Shown here: positions 1 to 7,145 of the stretch, piece by piece
How positions within the stretch are numbered: position 1 is the stretch's first letter
Layout of the letters: every line of letters starts with the position of its first letter
NCBI GenBank assembly: GCA_946887105.1
Contig: CAMPKJ010000088.1
Coordinates: forward strand, 1 to 16,723
Reading direction: 5' to 3'
DNA length: 16,723 nucleotides
From: an uncultured Acidobacteriota bacterium
GTDB lineage: Bacteria; Acidobacteriota; Thermoanaerobaculia; Gp7-AA8
Translations under genes and position numbers: made by a program
The notes under the pieces: model-generated
What the model saw: only the letters and a program-made list of their open reading frames with translations
Told to the model about the DNA's origin: nothing
The model's database searches: none

Positions 1-1311
1 GTCGAGCCGTTGAGCGTGTTGCACGGACGCGATGCCGCCGGCGTGTGGAAGCTGGTCGTGCGCGACGTGCGCTCGCTCGACAGCGGCACGCTGTTGTCGT
101 GGGGGCTCATCCTCCAGCTCGAAGGGGATGAGCCGCTTGCGGAGCGGCCGCGCTTTCTGGCGCGTTCGCAGATGATTCCGGTGGTCGCGCACGTGCTCGG
201 CGTGAACGGGACGCGATTCGTGTCCGACGTGCGCATCGCCAATCCGGGCGCGGAGGACGTCAACGCGATGTTGATCTTCACGCGCAGCGGCCAGGACGGA
301 CTGGCCGAGTTCACGGTCATGCGCATCGCCATCGAGGCCGGTCACACGATCGCATTCGATGACGTCGTCCAGAGCGTGTTCCACACCGCCGGCAGCGGAT
401 CGCTGGAAGTGCTCGGCGACCTGATCGTGATGAGCCGTACCTACGCCGAAGACGAGAGCGGCACACTCGGACAGCAGGTTCCGCCGGTGCGCGATTCGAC
501 GGCAAACGGCGATCGTGCGCTCGGCCTGGGGCCGCTGCCGGAGGAGCGCACGCGCTACAACATCGGCATCACGGAGATCGGCGGCGCGAGCGGCGTGGTC
601 ATGGTGGGCTCGCGCCGCGTCGAGATCGTGCCGTTCAGCCACGTGCAGTTTCCCGGCGACAGCAGCTTTGCCGAAGTCACGGTGATCGAGGGCCAGGCAC
701 GCGTGGCCGCGTACGTGTCGCAGGTGAACGAGATCGGCGACGCGATGTTCATCCCGGCGCAAACGCTGCTGCCTGAGTTCAGCTCGCCGTCCGCACCAGC
801 CATCAGCACCGACCGGTGGCGGACTGACATCTGGTTCAGCGGCGCCCAGGGCGTCGTCGTGCGGTACGACGCGCTGTGGGAAGCGTTGCGCGAGACGTTC
901 CGCGTTCTCACCATTTACCGCGGCGCGGGAACGGTGGCCGGGTCGCGGATCCACAACAGCAACGGCACCGATCAGTTCGTGCCCTTCTCCGGCTACCCCG
1001 ATTTCGACGGCGATCAGCACCTGCTGTTCATCGAGACCGCGCCGCCCTATCGGACGAACATCGGCATCTTCAATTACTTCTTCCGGGAAGCGAGTGCGGT
1101 AGTGATCGTGTACGACGCGGCAGGAGTGGAGGTGCAGCGCGAGGTGCTGCGCACGGCCGGCCTGGTGGCGCAGATGCCGGTCCTGCCGCGCATCGTGAAC
1201 GGCCGGGCCGTGGTGCGATTCCTCGATGGACTCGATCTCGGACCGGGTTACGGCTACGCATCGCTGGTCGACAACCGCACAGGGGACGCGACATATGTGC
1301 AGGAGAGGTGA
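1..1311 (+). CDS. Secreted protein, C-terminal part: end of P domain plus beta-rich tail (5' truncated by window)
   Basis: The frame is open from base 1, so the gene starts upstream; 436 codons are visible and end at TGA 1309-1311. The first ~40 residues (GVWKLVVRDV...DSGTLLSWGLIL) match the last strands of a proprotein-convertase P domain, a beta-sandwich usually found after secreted subtilisin-like or metallo-peptidase domains. The missing N-terminal part may therefore hold a catalytic domain; that is inference. The remaining ~390 residues form a beta-rich tail of no family I can name. It appears duplicated: one unit has NIGITEIGG followed by AAYVSQVNEIGDAMFIPA, the second has TNIGIFNYFF followed by GYASLVDNRTGDATYV. 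There are no Cys-rich clusters and no membrane segment at the end, so release or outer-surface location is plausible. P-domain call is fairly secure; tail function is unknown. Confidence 0.75.
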   Translation, partial: VEPLSVLHGRDAAGVWKLVVRDVRSLDSGTLLSWGLILQLEGDEPLAERPRFLARSQMIPVVAHVLGVNGTRFVSDVRIANPGAEDVNAMLIFTRSGQDGLAEFTVMRIAIEAGHTIAFDDVVQSVFHTAGSGSLEVLGDLIVMSRTYAEDESGTLGQQVPPVRDSTANGDRALGLGPLPEERTRYNIGITEIGGASGVVMVGSRRVEIVPFSHVQFPGDSSFAEVTVIEGQARVAAYVSQVNEIGDAMFIPAQTLLPEFSSPSAPAISTDRWRTDIWFSGAQGVVVRYDALWEALRETFRVLTIYRGAGTVAGSRIHNSNGTDQFVPFSGYPDFDGDQHLLFIETAPPYRTNIGIFNYFFREASAVVIVYDAAGVEVQREVLRTAGLVAQMPVLPRIVNGRAVVRFLDGLDLGPGYGYASLVDNRTGDATYVQER

Positions 1312-1316
1312 TCGTG

Positions 1317-1322
1317 TATCCT
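1317..1322 (+). promoter_or_regulatory. Candidate -10 hexamer (TATCCT) for leaderless mRNA of the 1332 gene
   Basis: TATCCT fits TANNNT and ends 9 nt before ATG 1332. A transcript would start at or next to the start codon. No clear -35 is visible. The same hexamer recurs at 15280 at almost the same distance from a start codon. Confidence 0.35.
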
Positions 1323-1331
1323 GCGCCCGCA

Positions 1332-1967
1332 ATGTCCGACGAAACGCCACGGCAGGCGCTGCCTGAGGCGCAGTCGCTGGCGCAGCTCCCGCTCAAGATC
1401 CTCGAAGAAGTGATCCGGCAACTGCGCAGCACGCGCAACGACATCATTCGCTTCGGCGTCTGGAACATCCGCAACCTCACGGACGACGAGTTCAACAAGA
1501 CCGACGACCGCAAGCTCCTCGGATACTTCCGGCAGGACCTGCTGGAGACGCGGTTTCTCTCCAAAGGCCGCCGCATCGATCTGGTGCAGCTCTGGCGCTG
1601 GTTCGACGATCAGATGAACGGTACCGAGCCGCTGCTGGTCGACACCCGCGAGGTCTTTCTCAACATCCAGGACAAGGACCTCGACAAAGTGCGCAAGCGC
1701 ATCGAGGAGATCCAATCGTTCCTCCCCGCGCTGCGCAGCGACGACCTCGATGGCTTCCGCCGCATCAAGTACAAACTGCGCCGCACCGTGATGCGCCTGA
1801 CCTACGACCTGCACCACGTCTTCAAACGCCTCGAAAAGCATCGCAAGAACATCTTCATGAGCAGCGGTGCTCCCCACGTCGATCACCGCGAACGCGTGGC
1901 GCTCGAGGCGGTTGCGGAGATCCCGGAGCCGCCGGTGATCGAGGATCACGAAGAGGTTGACGCCTGA
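1332..1967 (+). CDS. Hypothetical helical, charged protein
   Basis: A 211-aa protein that I do not recognise. It is rich in Arg, Lys, Glu and Asp with long helix-forming stretches (roughly residues 18-40, 95-125 and 130-165), conserved-looking aromatic patches (FGVWNIRNL, LVQLWRWFDDQ) and a Pro/Glu/Asp-rich acidic tail. There is no signal peptide, membrane segment or cysteine, so it is probably cytoplasmic. The ATG at 1332 is chosen because a TATCCT hexamer lies 9 nt before it, the arrangement seen before other starts in this window. In-frame GTG codons at 1308 (overlapping the preceding stop as GTGA) and 1314 (with AGGAG at 1301-1305 suitably spaced) are possible alternatives and would add 6-8 residues. 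It is transcribed towards the large - strand gene and ends in a structured repeat. Confidence 0.7.
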   Translation: MSDETPRQALPEAQSLAQLPLKILEEVIRQLRSTRNDIIRFGVWNIRNLTDDEFNKTDDRKLLGYFRQDLLETRFLSKGRRIDLVQLWRWFDDQMNGTEPLLVDTREVFLNIQDKDLDKVRKRIEEIQSFLPALRSDDLDGFRRIKYKLRRTVMRLTYDLHHVFKRLEKHRKNIFMSSGAPHVDHRERVALEAVAEIPEPPVIEDHEEVDA

Positions 1968-2066
1968 GGTTGGGCTTTCGGCGTTAGGCTGTAGGGGTTC
2001 GGGATTCAGCGCGAAACGGTGCATCTCGCGATTGATCCCAAACGCCTGCCGCCCAAAGCCCAACGC
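1968..2066. repeat. Structured intergenic repeat, copy 1 (imperfect long hairpin; possible bidirectional terminator)
   Basis: The left arm GTTGGGCTTT (1969-1978) is the exact reverse complement of AAAGCCCAAC (2055-2064), and pairing continues imperfectly inward (GGCGTTAGGC against GCCTGCCGCC). An inner CGCGA (2010-2014) pairs with TCGCG (2026-2030). The element fills the gap between the convergent stops at 1967 and 2085. A related copy sits at 14356-14446: the left arms GTTGGGCTTTCGGCGTT and GTTGGGCTTTCGGGCGTT differ by one inserted G, and 2025-2061 matches 14408-14444 at 28 of 37 positions including ATCCCAAACGCC. There is no U-run, so intrinsic termination would be atypical. Confidence 0.65.
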
Positions 2067-2069
2067 CCG

Positions 2070-2084
2070 CGCGCCGCAGGCGCG
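2070..2084. terminator. Small perfect GC hairpin abutting the - strand stop codon
   Basis: CGCGCC (2070-2075), loop GCA, GGCGCG (2079-2084): a 6-bp perfect stem immediately after the TGA of the - strand gene. There is no T-tract on the - strand side, so it is at best a weak or Rho-assisted terminator or an mRNA 3'-end protector. Confidence 0.3.
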
Positions 2085-5000
2085 TCAGATCTCCTCCGCC
2101 ACCGTCTGCCCTTCCATCACCACCAACTGCTTCGCCTCGACCACCGTCTCTCCATTGAGCAGTTGCAGGGTGTAGCGGCCGGCGGCGATGTTGTACAGCG
2201 TGTTCGTGCCGGGCAGTAGTTCACGTGAGGGCGGCATGATGCTGTACCTCGGATAAGGCAAGCCGTTCGAGTCGATGAGGCGGACGCGCATCGGCGTGTT
2301 GTGCTTCGAGCGCAGCTCGACCGTTCCGCCGGGTGTGAGCGCGATGGTGTTTTGCGTCGACGGCGATTGGATCGACAGCTGGCGCGGCGCATAGCCGGTG
2401 GCGCTGATCGTGACGACGTACGTCCCAGGCGCGACGTTGAGCGTGATGCTGGAGTCCCCGCCGCCGCCGAAGATCATGCGGGTCTCGTCGGCAACCCGTC
2501 CCTGCGTGTCGAACGCAACGGCGCGTGCGTTGAGCGGGCGTCCGTCGCGGCCGTCGACCACGGTCAGCTTGACGCCGACGTTCGTGCCGAGGAGGAAGTC
2601 GAGCTCGGGCGTCGAGGAGTCGGAGACATAGACCTCCTTCGACTCGTTTCCGAAGCCTTCTTTCGTGGCGGTGGCCTGGTAGCTTCCGGCCGTCACCGAA
2701 TCGATGATGAACGCGCCGGTCGCGTCGGTGATGCCTCCGCGTGCGAAGCGCGGCGTGTCGGGCGCGGTCGACGTCGGCCGCAGCGTGACGTTGACGTTCG
2801 CCAGCGGCTCGTTCGTGGTGCGGTCGAGCACGCGTCCGCGCAGCGCGTTGGTCCGGTAGTCGATGTCGTGTGTCGCCGAGCCGCGCACCTGATAGGTGGT
2901 CTGGTACGGCGCGCCGCCGCGCTGCGAGTCATTCACCATGATGGTGTACTCGCCGTCTTCGAGACCGTTGACGGAATAGCGGCCCTCGCTGTCGACGGCC
3001 GAGGAGCCGCTGCCGCGCGTGCTGTTTCCCTTCGGGTAGAAGCTCACCTGGCCGCCCGCGACCGGCATGCCGTTGCGCATCACGCGGCCGCTGACGACGA
3101 TGTCGCCGCGGAACGCGATGTCGACCTGCTGCGAGCCGCCGGCCGCGAGCTCGACGGTCTGGCTCGGCGCGCGACGCGACGCGCCGGTAAACGACAGGCC
3201 GGACGACGCGTGCACGGTCACCGTCCCGGCCGCGACACCTTCGATGCGGTAGTTGCCGTTCGCGTCCACGGTCCCGGACGCCGACGTGCGACCCGAGTAC
3301 GCCTCGACCTGCGCCTGTGCGAGCTCCTGCGCGGTCAATCCGGAGAGGCGGCCGTAGATCGTCCCGCCGCTCTTCATCACGATGCGCACCGGCGTACCGG
3401 ACGTCACGTCCACGTCATCGAGGATTCCTTCGGGCAATCCTGTTTTCGTGGCGCGGAAGCGATAGCGTCCCGCCGTGACGGAGTCGAACTCGAACGCGCC
3501 GTTCGCATCGGTGCGCGCGAGCTCGAAGCCGCTGCCGGACGACGCCTCGACCTGTGCATCGGCGACAGGCGCTCCCGATTCCGTCACCACGGTTCCGGAC
3601 AGCCGTCCGCCCGCCGTCAGTTGCATGTCCAGCCGCGTTTCGCGTCCCTTCAGCGTGACCTGTTTCTGCGCGGACGAATGCTTCGGGTGCGAGAAGCTGA
3701 CCGACTCCTCGCCCGCTTCGAGACCGTCGAGCACGTATTCGCCGTTCGCGTCGGTCGTCGCCGAGCCGTCCATCCCGCGCGTGGCGAAGTTGCCGGTCGG
3801 CGACGGAATGAGGCGTACCTGCACGTCGCTGAGGGCGGATCCGTTCGGTCCCGTGACGCGGCCGGTCAGCTTCACGCCGGTGTCGAGCTGGAGCTCGACG
3901 CCGCTCACTTCCTTCCCTTCCTCGACGTTGATGTTCAGCCGTGCGCTCGCGTAGCCGGGCGACGACGCCGTCAGCACCATCGCGCCCGCCGGCACCGCGT
4001 CGAGCGTGAACGAGCCGTCTTCGGACGTGAAGTTCTTCAGCTGCGGCGGCGCCATGACCATCATTCCGGGACCGCCGCGTGCGGTGGTGATGCCCGCGTC
4101 GAACGTCGTGATCGGCTTGCCCGATCCCTTCTCGATCACGCGTCCGGAGACGCGTCCGCCGGGACGGATCTCGATGAGCACGTCGCGCGCGGGCGCGGTG
4201 ACGGTGCGCTGCTCCTGGACGAAGTCGTCCGCCTTCCGCGCCATCACGCGCACCGAGCCGGGCGCGAGTCCGCCGAGCGTGAACGAGCCGTCCGGTCCGG
4301 TGATGGCCGTCGCGCCGCCCGTGCCGGGCACCATGGCCATGATCATCACGTTCTCGAGCCCGACGCCGGAACGCGTGACGCGGCCGGTGACTTCGACCGC
4401 CGGCTCCATGGTCGCCTCGACGACCGGAGACGACGAGAGGGTGACGCTCTGTCCGCGCACCGTCTTCGGCGCGAGGTCATCGCGGCGGAACGTGAAGTCA
4501 TACGTTCCTTCCTTCACCCGCATCGTGAACGTACCGTCGGATGCGGTGCGGATCGCGTCCTCATCATCGTTGGAGGGGCCGCCGAGCATCGTGCGGAACA
4601 TCATGCGTTGTCCGCCTTCCGCTTCCGCGGCGGTCACGGCGACGCCGGAGAGCGGATCGCCGTTCGCATCGATCGCGCGCCCGCTCACCGCGATGCCGCT
4701 GGGGATGATCAGCACCACGCCGCTCTTGCGCTCGCCCGAGCCGACTGAAAACGCGTCGCTCTTCGCGGAGGGAAACCCGCGTTTGGTGGCGCGCGCCCAC
4801 AGCTCCTGGTCCGGCGCCACGCGCATGCTGAAGCGGCCATCGGGGCCGCTGACCGTCTGCACGTTGCCGCGCATCATGCGCATGCCGCCGCCGAAGCGCA
4901 TGTTCTGCGCGTTCTCCGTATCGACCACCGCGACCACCACGGGACGCTTCTCTTCGTCGACGACCACGCCGCTGACGCGTGCCAGCGCGGAGAGCGCGAT

Positions 5001-6059
5001 GTCTTTGGACGTGGACTGCCCTGCCACCGCGTTCGCGTCGGCGGGACGCATGTCGTAGCCGGGATGCGAGGCCATGATCATGTACGTGCCGGCCGGAACG
5101 ACCGCCGAGTACGCGCCCTTTGCATCGGTGGAAACGCTGACGGAGTTGTCGGGTCCGGGTCCGAAGCGCCGCGGGCCGATGCGTACGATTGCGCCGCTGA
5201 CCGGCACGCGCGTCTTGATGTCGGTGACGCGGCCGGAGATGGTGGCGGCCTTGGCAACCCTGATCGTCGCGGAGAGCGCTTTGTCGAATGCGCGCTGCCC
5301 GAGCAGCGTGTCCTTGCGCGCGATGAGCGAGGTCCACTTCAGCGGCATGTGCGCGATGGTGAACGTGCCGTCGTCCGCGGTAGCCGCGAGCGGCCATCCA
5401 TCGACGAGGATGGTTGCCTTCGCAACCGGCGTGTCCTGATCGCCGCTGACCACCGTTCCCTTGAACGCGTTGCCGGCAACGAGCGTGCGCTGGAGCGCGC
5501 TGGGGCTCGTGCCGTTCGGAGAAAAGAACCGCTCGTCCATCACGGCGAAGTCGGGATGGATCACCGTGATGCCGCGCGCGCGTTTCGGATCGGGCGCTTC
5601 GTAGCGACCCTGTTCGCCGGTCTTCGTAAAGTATTCGTAGCCGCCGTAGTTCACGATCACCAGCGCGTTCGGAACGCCCTTGCCCGCCGCGGTGACGCTC
5701 CCTTTCCGCATCTCCGATTTCTGCAGAACCACCGCGCCGACTTCCTCATCGCGCTCGATGGTGTGCGCGACCGGCTCGTAGCCGCGCGCGTAGATCAGCA
5801 GATCGACGGTCGGTTCCTTCGGCGATTCGAGCGAGAACGTTCCTTTCGCATCGGTCTGCGCCGACGCCAGCGGCACCGCTTCGGGTGCGGCGGAGAGCAG
5901 GCGCGATCGCGTCGCTTCGCTCGTTTCGAAGGCGCGGATCGAGACTCGTGCGCCGGAGATCGGCTGCCCGTCGCCGGTCATCACCACGCCGGTGATGGCG
6001 CCGAGAGAAGGAAGCGCGGCAAAGCAGAAAGCGAGAAGAGCACAGAGGTGGCGGTGCAT
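2085..6059 (-). CDS. Giant secreted carboxypeptidase-regulatory-like/Ig-like repeat protein
   Basis: A 1324-aa protein starting at the ATG complementary to 6057-6059. Residues 1-20 (MHRHLCALLAFCFAALPSLG) form a typical signal peptide, which fixes this start against the longer open frame upstream. The mature protein is almost wholly repeats of the CarboxypepD_reg-like type: an opening strand of the form V-[ST]-G-x-V, then G-x-P-[ILV]-x-x-A-x-V, then a turn such as T-D-A-N-G-x-[FY], then an aromatic strand (GxYxxxxxxxG). Roughly 14 units can be picked out, for example VSGRAIDANGDPLSGVAVTA, LSGTVVTESGAPVADAQVEA and LRGRVLDRTTNEPLANVNVT. The last ~100 residues are a more divergent beta domain. 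There is no peptidase motif, TonB plug or C-terminal anchor, so it is likely a structural, adhesive or glycan/protein-binding exported protein. It stands alone on its strand. Fold is fairly sure; role is unknown. Confidence 0.88.
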   Translation of the reverse strand: MHRHLCALLAFCFAALPSLGAITGVVMTGDGQPISGARVSIRAFETSEATRSRLLSAAPEAVPLASAQTDAKGTFSLESPKEPTVDLLIYARGYEPVAHTIERDEEVGAVVLQKSEMRKGSVTAAGKGVPNALVIVNYGGYEYFTKTGEQGRYEAPDPKRARGITVIHPDFAVMDERFFSPNGTSPSALQRTLVAGNAFKGTVVSGDQDTPVAKATILVDGWPLAATADDGTFTIAHMPLKWTSLIARKDTLLGQRAFDKALSATIRVAKAATISGRVTDIKTRVPVSGAIVRIGPRRFGPGPDNSVSVSTDAKGAYSAVVPAGTYMIMASHPGYDMRPADANAVAGQSTSKDIALSALARVSGVVVDEEKRPVVVAVVDTENAQNMRFGGGMRMMRGNVQTVSGPDGRFSMRVAPDQELWARATKRGFPSAKSDAFSVGSGERKSGVVLIIPSGIAVSGRAIDANGDPLSGVAVTAAEAEGGQRMMFRTMLGGPSNDDEDAIRTASDGTFTMRVKEGTYDFTFRRDDLAPKTVRGQSVTLSSSPVVEATMEPAVEVTGRVTRSGVGLENVMIMAMVPGTGGATAITGPDGSFTLGGLAPGSVRVMARKADDFVQEQRTVTAPARDVLIEIRPGGRVSGRVIEKGSGKPITTFDAGITTARGGPGMMVMAPPQLKNFTSEDGSFTLDAVPAGAMVLTASSPGYASARLNINVEEGKEVSGVELQLDTGVKLTGRVTGPNGSALSDVQVRLIPSPTGNFATRGMDGSATTDANGEYVLDGLEAGEESVSFSHPKHSSAQKQVTLKGRETRLDMQLTAGGRLSGTVVTESGAPVADAQVEASSGSGFELARTDANGAFEFDSVTAGRYRFRATKTGLPEGILDDVDVTSGTPVRIVMKSGGTIYGRLSGLTAQELAQAQVEAYSGRTSASGTVDANGNYRIEGVAAGTVTVHASSGLSFTGASRRAPSQTVELAAGGSQQVDIAFRGDIVVSGRVMRNGMPVAGGQVSFYPKGNSTRGSGSSAVDSEGRYSVNGLEDGEYTIMVNDSQRGGAPYQTTYQVRGSATHDIDYRTNALRGRVLDRTTNEPLANVNVTLRPTSTAPDTPRFARGGITDATGAFIIDSVTAGSYQATATKEGFGNESKEVYVSDSSTPELDFLLGTNVGVKLTVVDGRDGRPLNARAVAFDTQGRVADETRMIFGGGGDSSITLNVAPGTYVVTISATGYAPRQLSIQSPSTQNTIALTPGGTVELRSKHNTPMRVRLIDSNGLPYPRYSIMPPSRELLPGTNTLYNIAAGRYTLQLLNGETVVEAKQLVVMEGQTVAEEI

Positions 6060-6065
6060 GGTGTC

Positions 6066-6071
6066 AGTATG
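6066..6071 (-). promoter_or_regulatory. Candidate -10 hexamer (CATACT) for the large - strand gene
   Basis: On the - strand CATACT matches four of six positions of TATAAT and ends 6 nt before ATG 6059. Transcription would begin close to the A of the start codon (leaderless). No Shine-Dalgarno is correctly placed; an AGGAGGG on this strand lies about 30 nt upstream and is too far. The whole divergent gap to 6113 is only 53 nt. Confidence 0.35.
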
Positions 6072-6112
6072 ACGCGCGAAATCGCCGCTTGTTCCCTCCT
6101 GTTGGGCCTCGC

Positions 6113-6997
6113 ATGTCCAAGCTGCGGTCCAAGCACCGGCGGCCGGTTCGCGGCGAAATGCTGAAGTCGCGGCTCGACGCGCTCGTCGAAACGTTCGACG
6201 TGAGCACGATCGCTCCCGATCCGCTCCAGCTCGTGCTGCGCTTTTCCGATCCGCTGGACCAGGAAGTGGCCGGCCTGATTGCCGCCGCGTTCGCTTACGG
6301 CCGCGCCGAGACGATCGTCGCGAACATCGGCGCGGTGCTGGCGAAGATGCGGCCGTCGCCGTATCGCTACCTCGCCTCGCTCGATCCAGATGAGGCGCGG
6401 CGGCGCTTTGCGGGATTCGCGCACCGCTTTCACAAGACTCCGGAGCTGGTCGCGTTTCTGGGATGCATCGCCGGCGTGATCGCAATACATGGATCGCTCG
6501 GAGCGCTGCTCCGCGAGTGCTACGACGACTCCGACGCGGACATCGGTCCGTCGCTCACGCGCTTCGTCGAAGCGATCCGGAGCGCCGGCAGCGCGCCGGC
6601 ACGCCATGCGTCCGCGCTGCAGTACCTCCTCACCTCACCCGCCGACGGCTCCGCCTGCAAGCGCATGAACCTCTACCTGCGCTGGATGGTGCGCCGCACG
6701 TCGCCCGACCTCGCCCTCTGGACGTTCGTCGATCCGGCCAAACTGGTGACGCCGGTGGACACGCACATCCATCGCATCGCCACGTTCCTCGGTCTCAACG
6801 AACGCAAGTCCGCCGACTGGAAAGCGGCGCGCGCGCTGACCGACGAGCTGGCGCGATTCGATCGAACCGATCCCGTGCGCTACGACTTCGCGCTGTGCCG
6901 CCTCGGCATTCTCGATCTCTGCAGCCGCAAACGGCGGCGCGAGAACTGCGACGTCTGCATGCTCCGCGAAGTCTGCCGTTTCCCGGTGCTGACTTGA
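6113..6997 (+). CDS. TIGR02757 (DUF2400) family protein
   Basis: A 294-aa cytoplasmic protein of the TIGR02757/DUF2400 family, whose biochemical role is not established. Recognisable family features are an N-terminal LIAAAFAYGRAETI segment (residues 55-68), MNLYLRWMVR (185-194), the PVDTHIHRIATFLGL block (214-228, with D216, T217, H218) and VRYDFALCRLGILDLC (255-270). A four-cysteine cluster C270-x8-C279-x2-C282-x5-C288 resembles the iron-sulfur cluster of endonuclease III-type HhH-GPD DNA glycosylases, to which the family looks distantly related; a DNA-related role is inference. ATG 6113 is chosen; an in-frame TTG at 6089 would add 8 residues and lies 15 nt after a TATGAC hexamer at 6068. 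There is no clear ribosome binding site. It is divergent from the giant repeat protein, with no obvious functional link. Confidence 0.87.
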   Translation: MSKLRSKHRRPVRGEMLKSRLDALVETFDVSTIAPDPLQLVLRFSDPLDQEVAGLIAAAFAYGRAETIVANIGAVLAKMRPSPYRYLASLDPDEARRRFAGFAHRFHKTPELVAFLGCIAGVIAIHGSLGALLRECYDDSDADIGPSLTRFVEAIRSAGSAPARHASALQYLLTSPADGSACKRMNLYLRWMVRRTSPDLALWTFVDPAKLVTPVDTHIHRIATFLGLNERKSADWKAARALTDELARFDRTDPVRYDFALCRLGILDLCSRKRRRENCDVCMLREVCRFPVLT

Positions 6998-7039
6998 TGG
7001 CGTCCAAAAATACAGGCACCAAAATCCATTCTGTTGTAC

Positions 7040-7056
7040 GGAGGCGGAGCGCCTCC
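7040..7056. terminator. Perfect 7-bp hairpin downstream of the TIGR02757 gene
   Basis: GGAGGCG (7040-7046), loop GAG, CGCCTCC (7050-7056). An outer TTCTG (7029-7033) can also pair with CAGAA (7056-7060) around a bulge. It sits 43 nt after the stop codon with no T-run. It may be a REP-like extragenic palindrome or a Rho-independent-like 3' end, or it could affect the promoter of the kinase gene that follows. Confidence 0.4.
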
Positions 7057-7113
7057 AGAAATCCGAAGCGCGATTCAACCTGTCGAATCAATGGGTTAGC
7101 GCCATATTTCGCG

Positions 7114-7129
7114 CGGCACCGGCATTGAA
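7114..7129 (+). promoter_or_regulatory. Candidate sigma-54-like -24/-12 element upstream of the kinase gene
   Basis: CGGCACC, four bases, then TTGAA matches the sigma-54 consensus TGGCACG-N4-TTGCW at most core positions, including the -24 GG and TTG of the -12 box. It lacks the nearly invariant C of the -12 GC, which weakens it. A start ~12 nt downstream would fall near 7140, just before ATG 7146. The operon encodes a sigma-54 activator, so autoregulation would make sense. An alternative sigma-70-like CATATT lies at 7103-7108. Confidence 0.22.
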
Positions 7130-7145
7130 TCCCCGATTCCGTTCG

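Noticed and set aside
2301..4748. 815-codon open frame on the + strand opposite the giant repeat gene
   Set aside because: Its translation is dominated by Arg, Ala, His and Asp with no hydrophobic-core pattern, the usual antisense shadow of a GC-rich gene. The - strand reading has a signal peptide and clear repeats.
5064..6164. 366-codon + strand open frame crossing the divergent promoter region
   Set aside because: It overlaps the signal peptide end of the - strand gene and the start of the DUF2400 gene; its composition is Arg/Ala-rich and shows no family resemblance.
6060..6485. Longer upstream start for the giant - strand protein (open frame continues to 6485)
   Set aside because: The extension lies antisense to the DUF2400 gene and has a shadow-like composition; the signal peptide begins exactly at the ATG at 6059.
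7072..7089. GATTC ... GAATC inverted repeat upstream of the kinase gene as an operator
   Set aside because: Only 5-bp arms with an 8-nt loop; expected often by chance and not linked to any identified binding protein.
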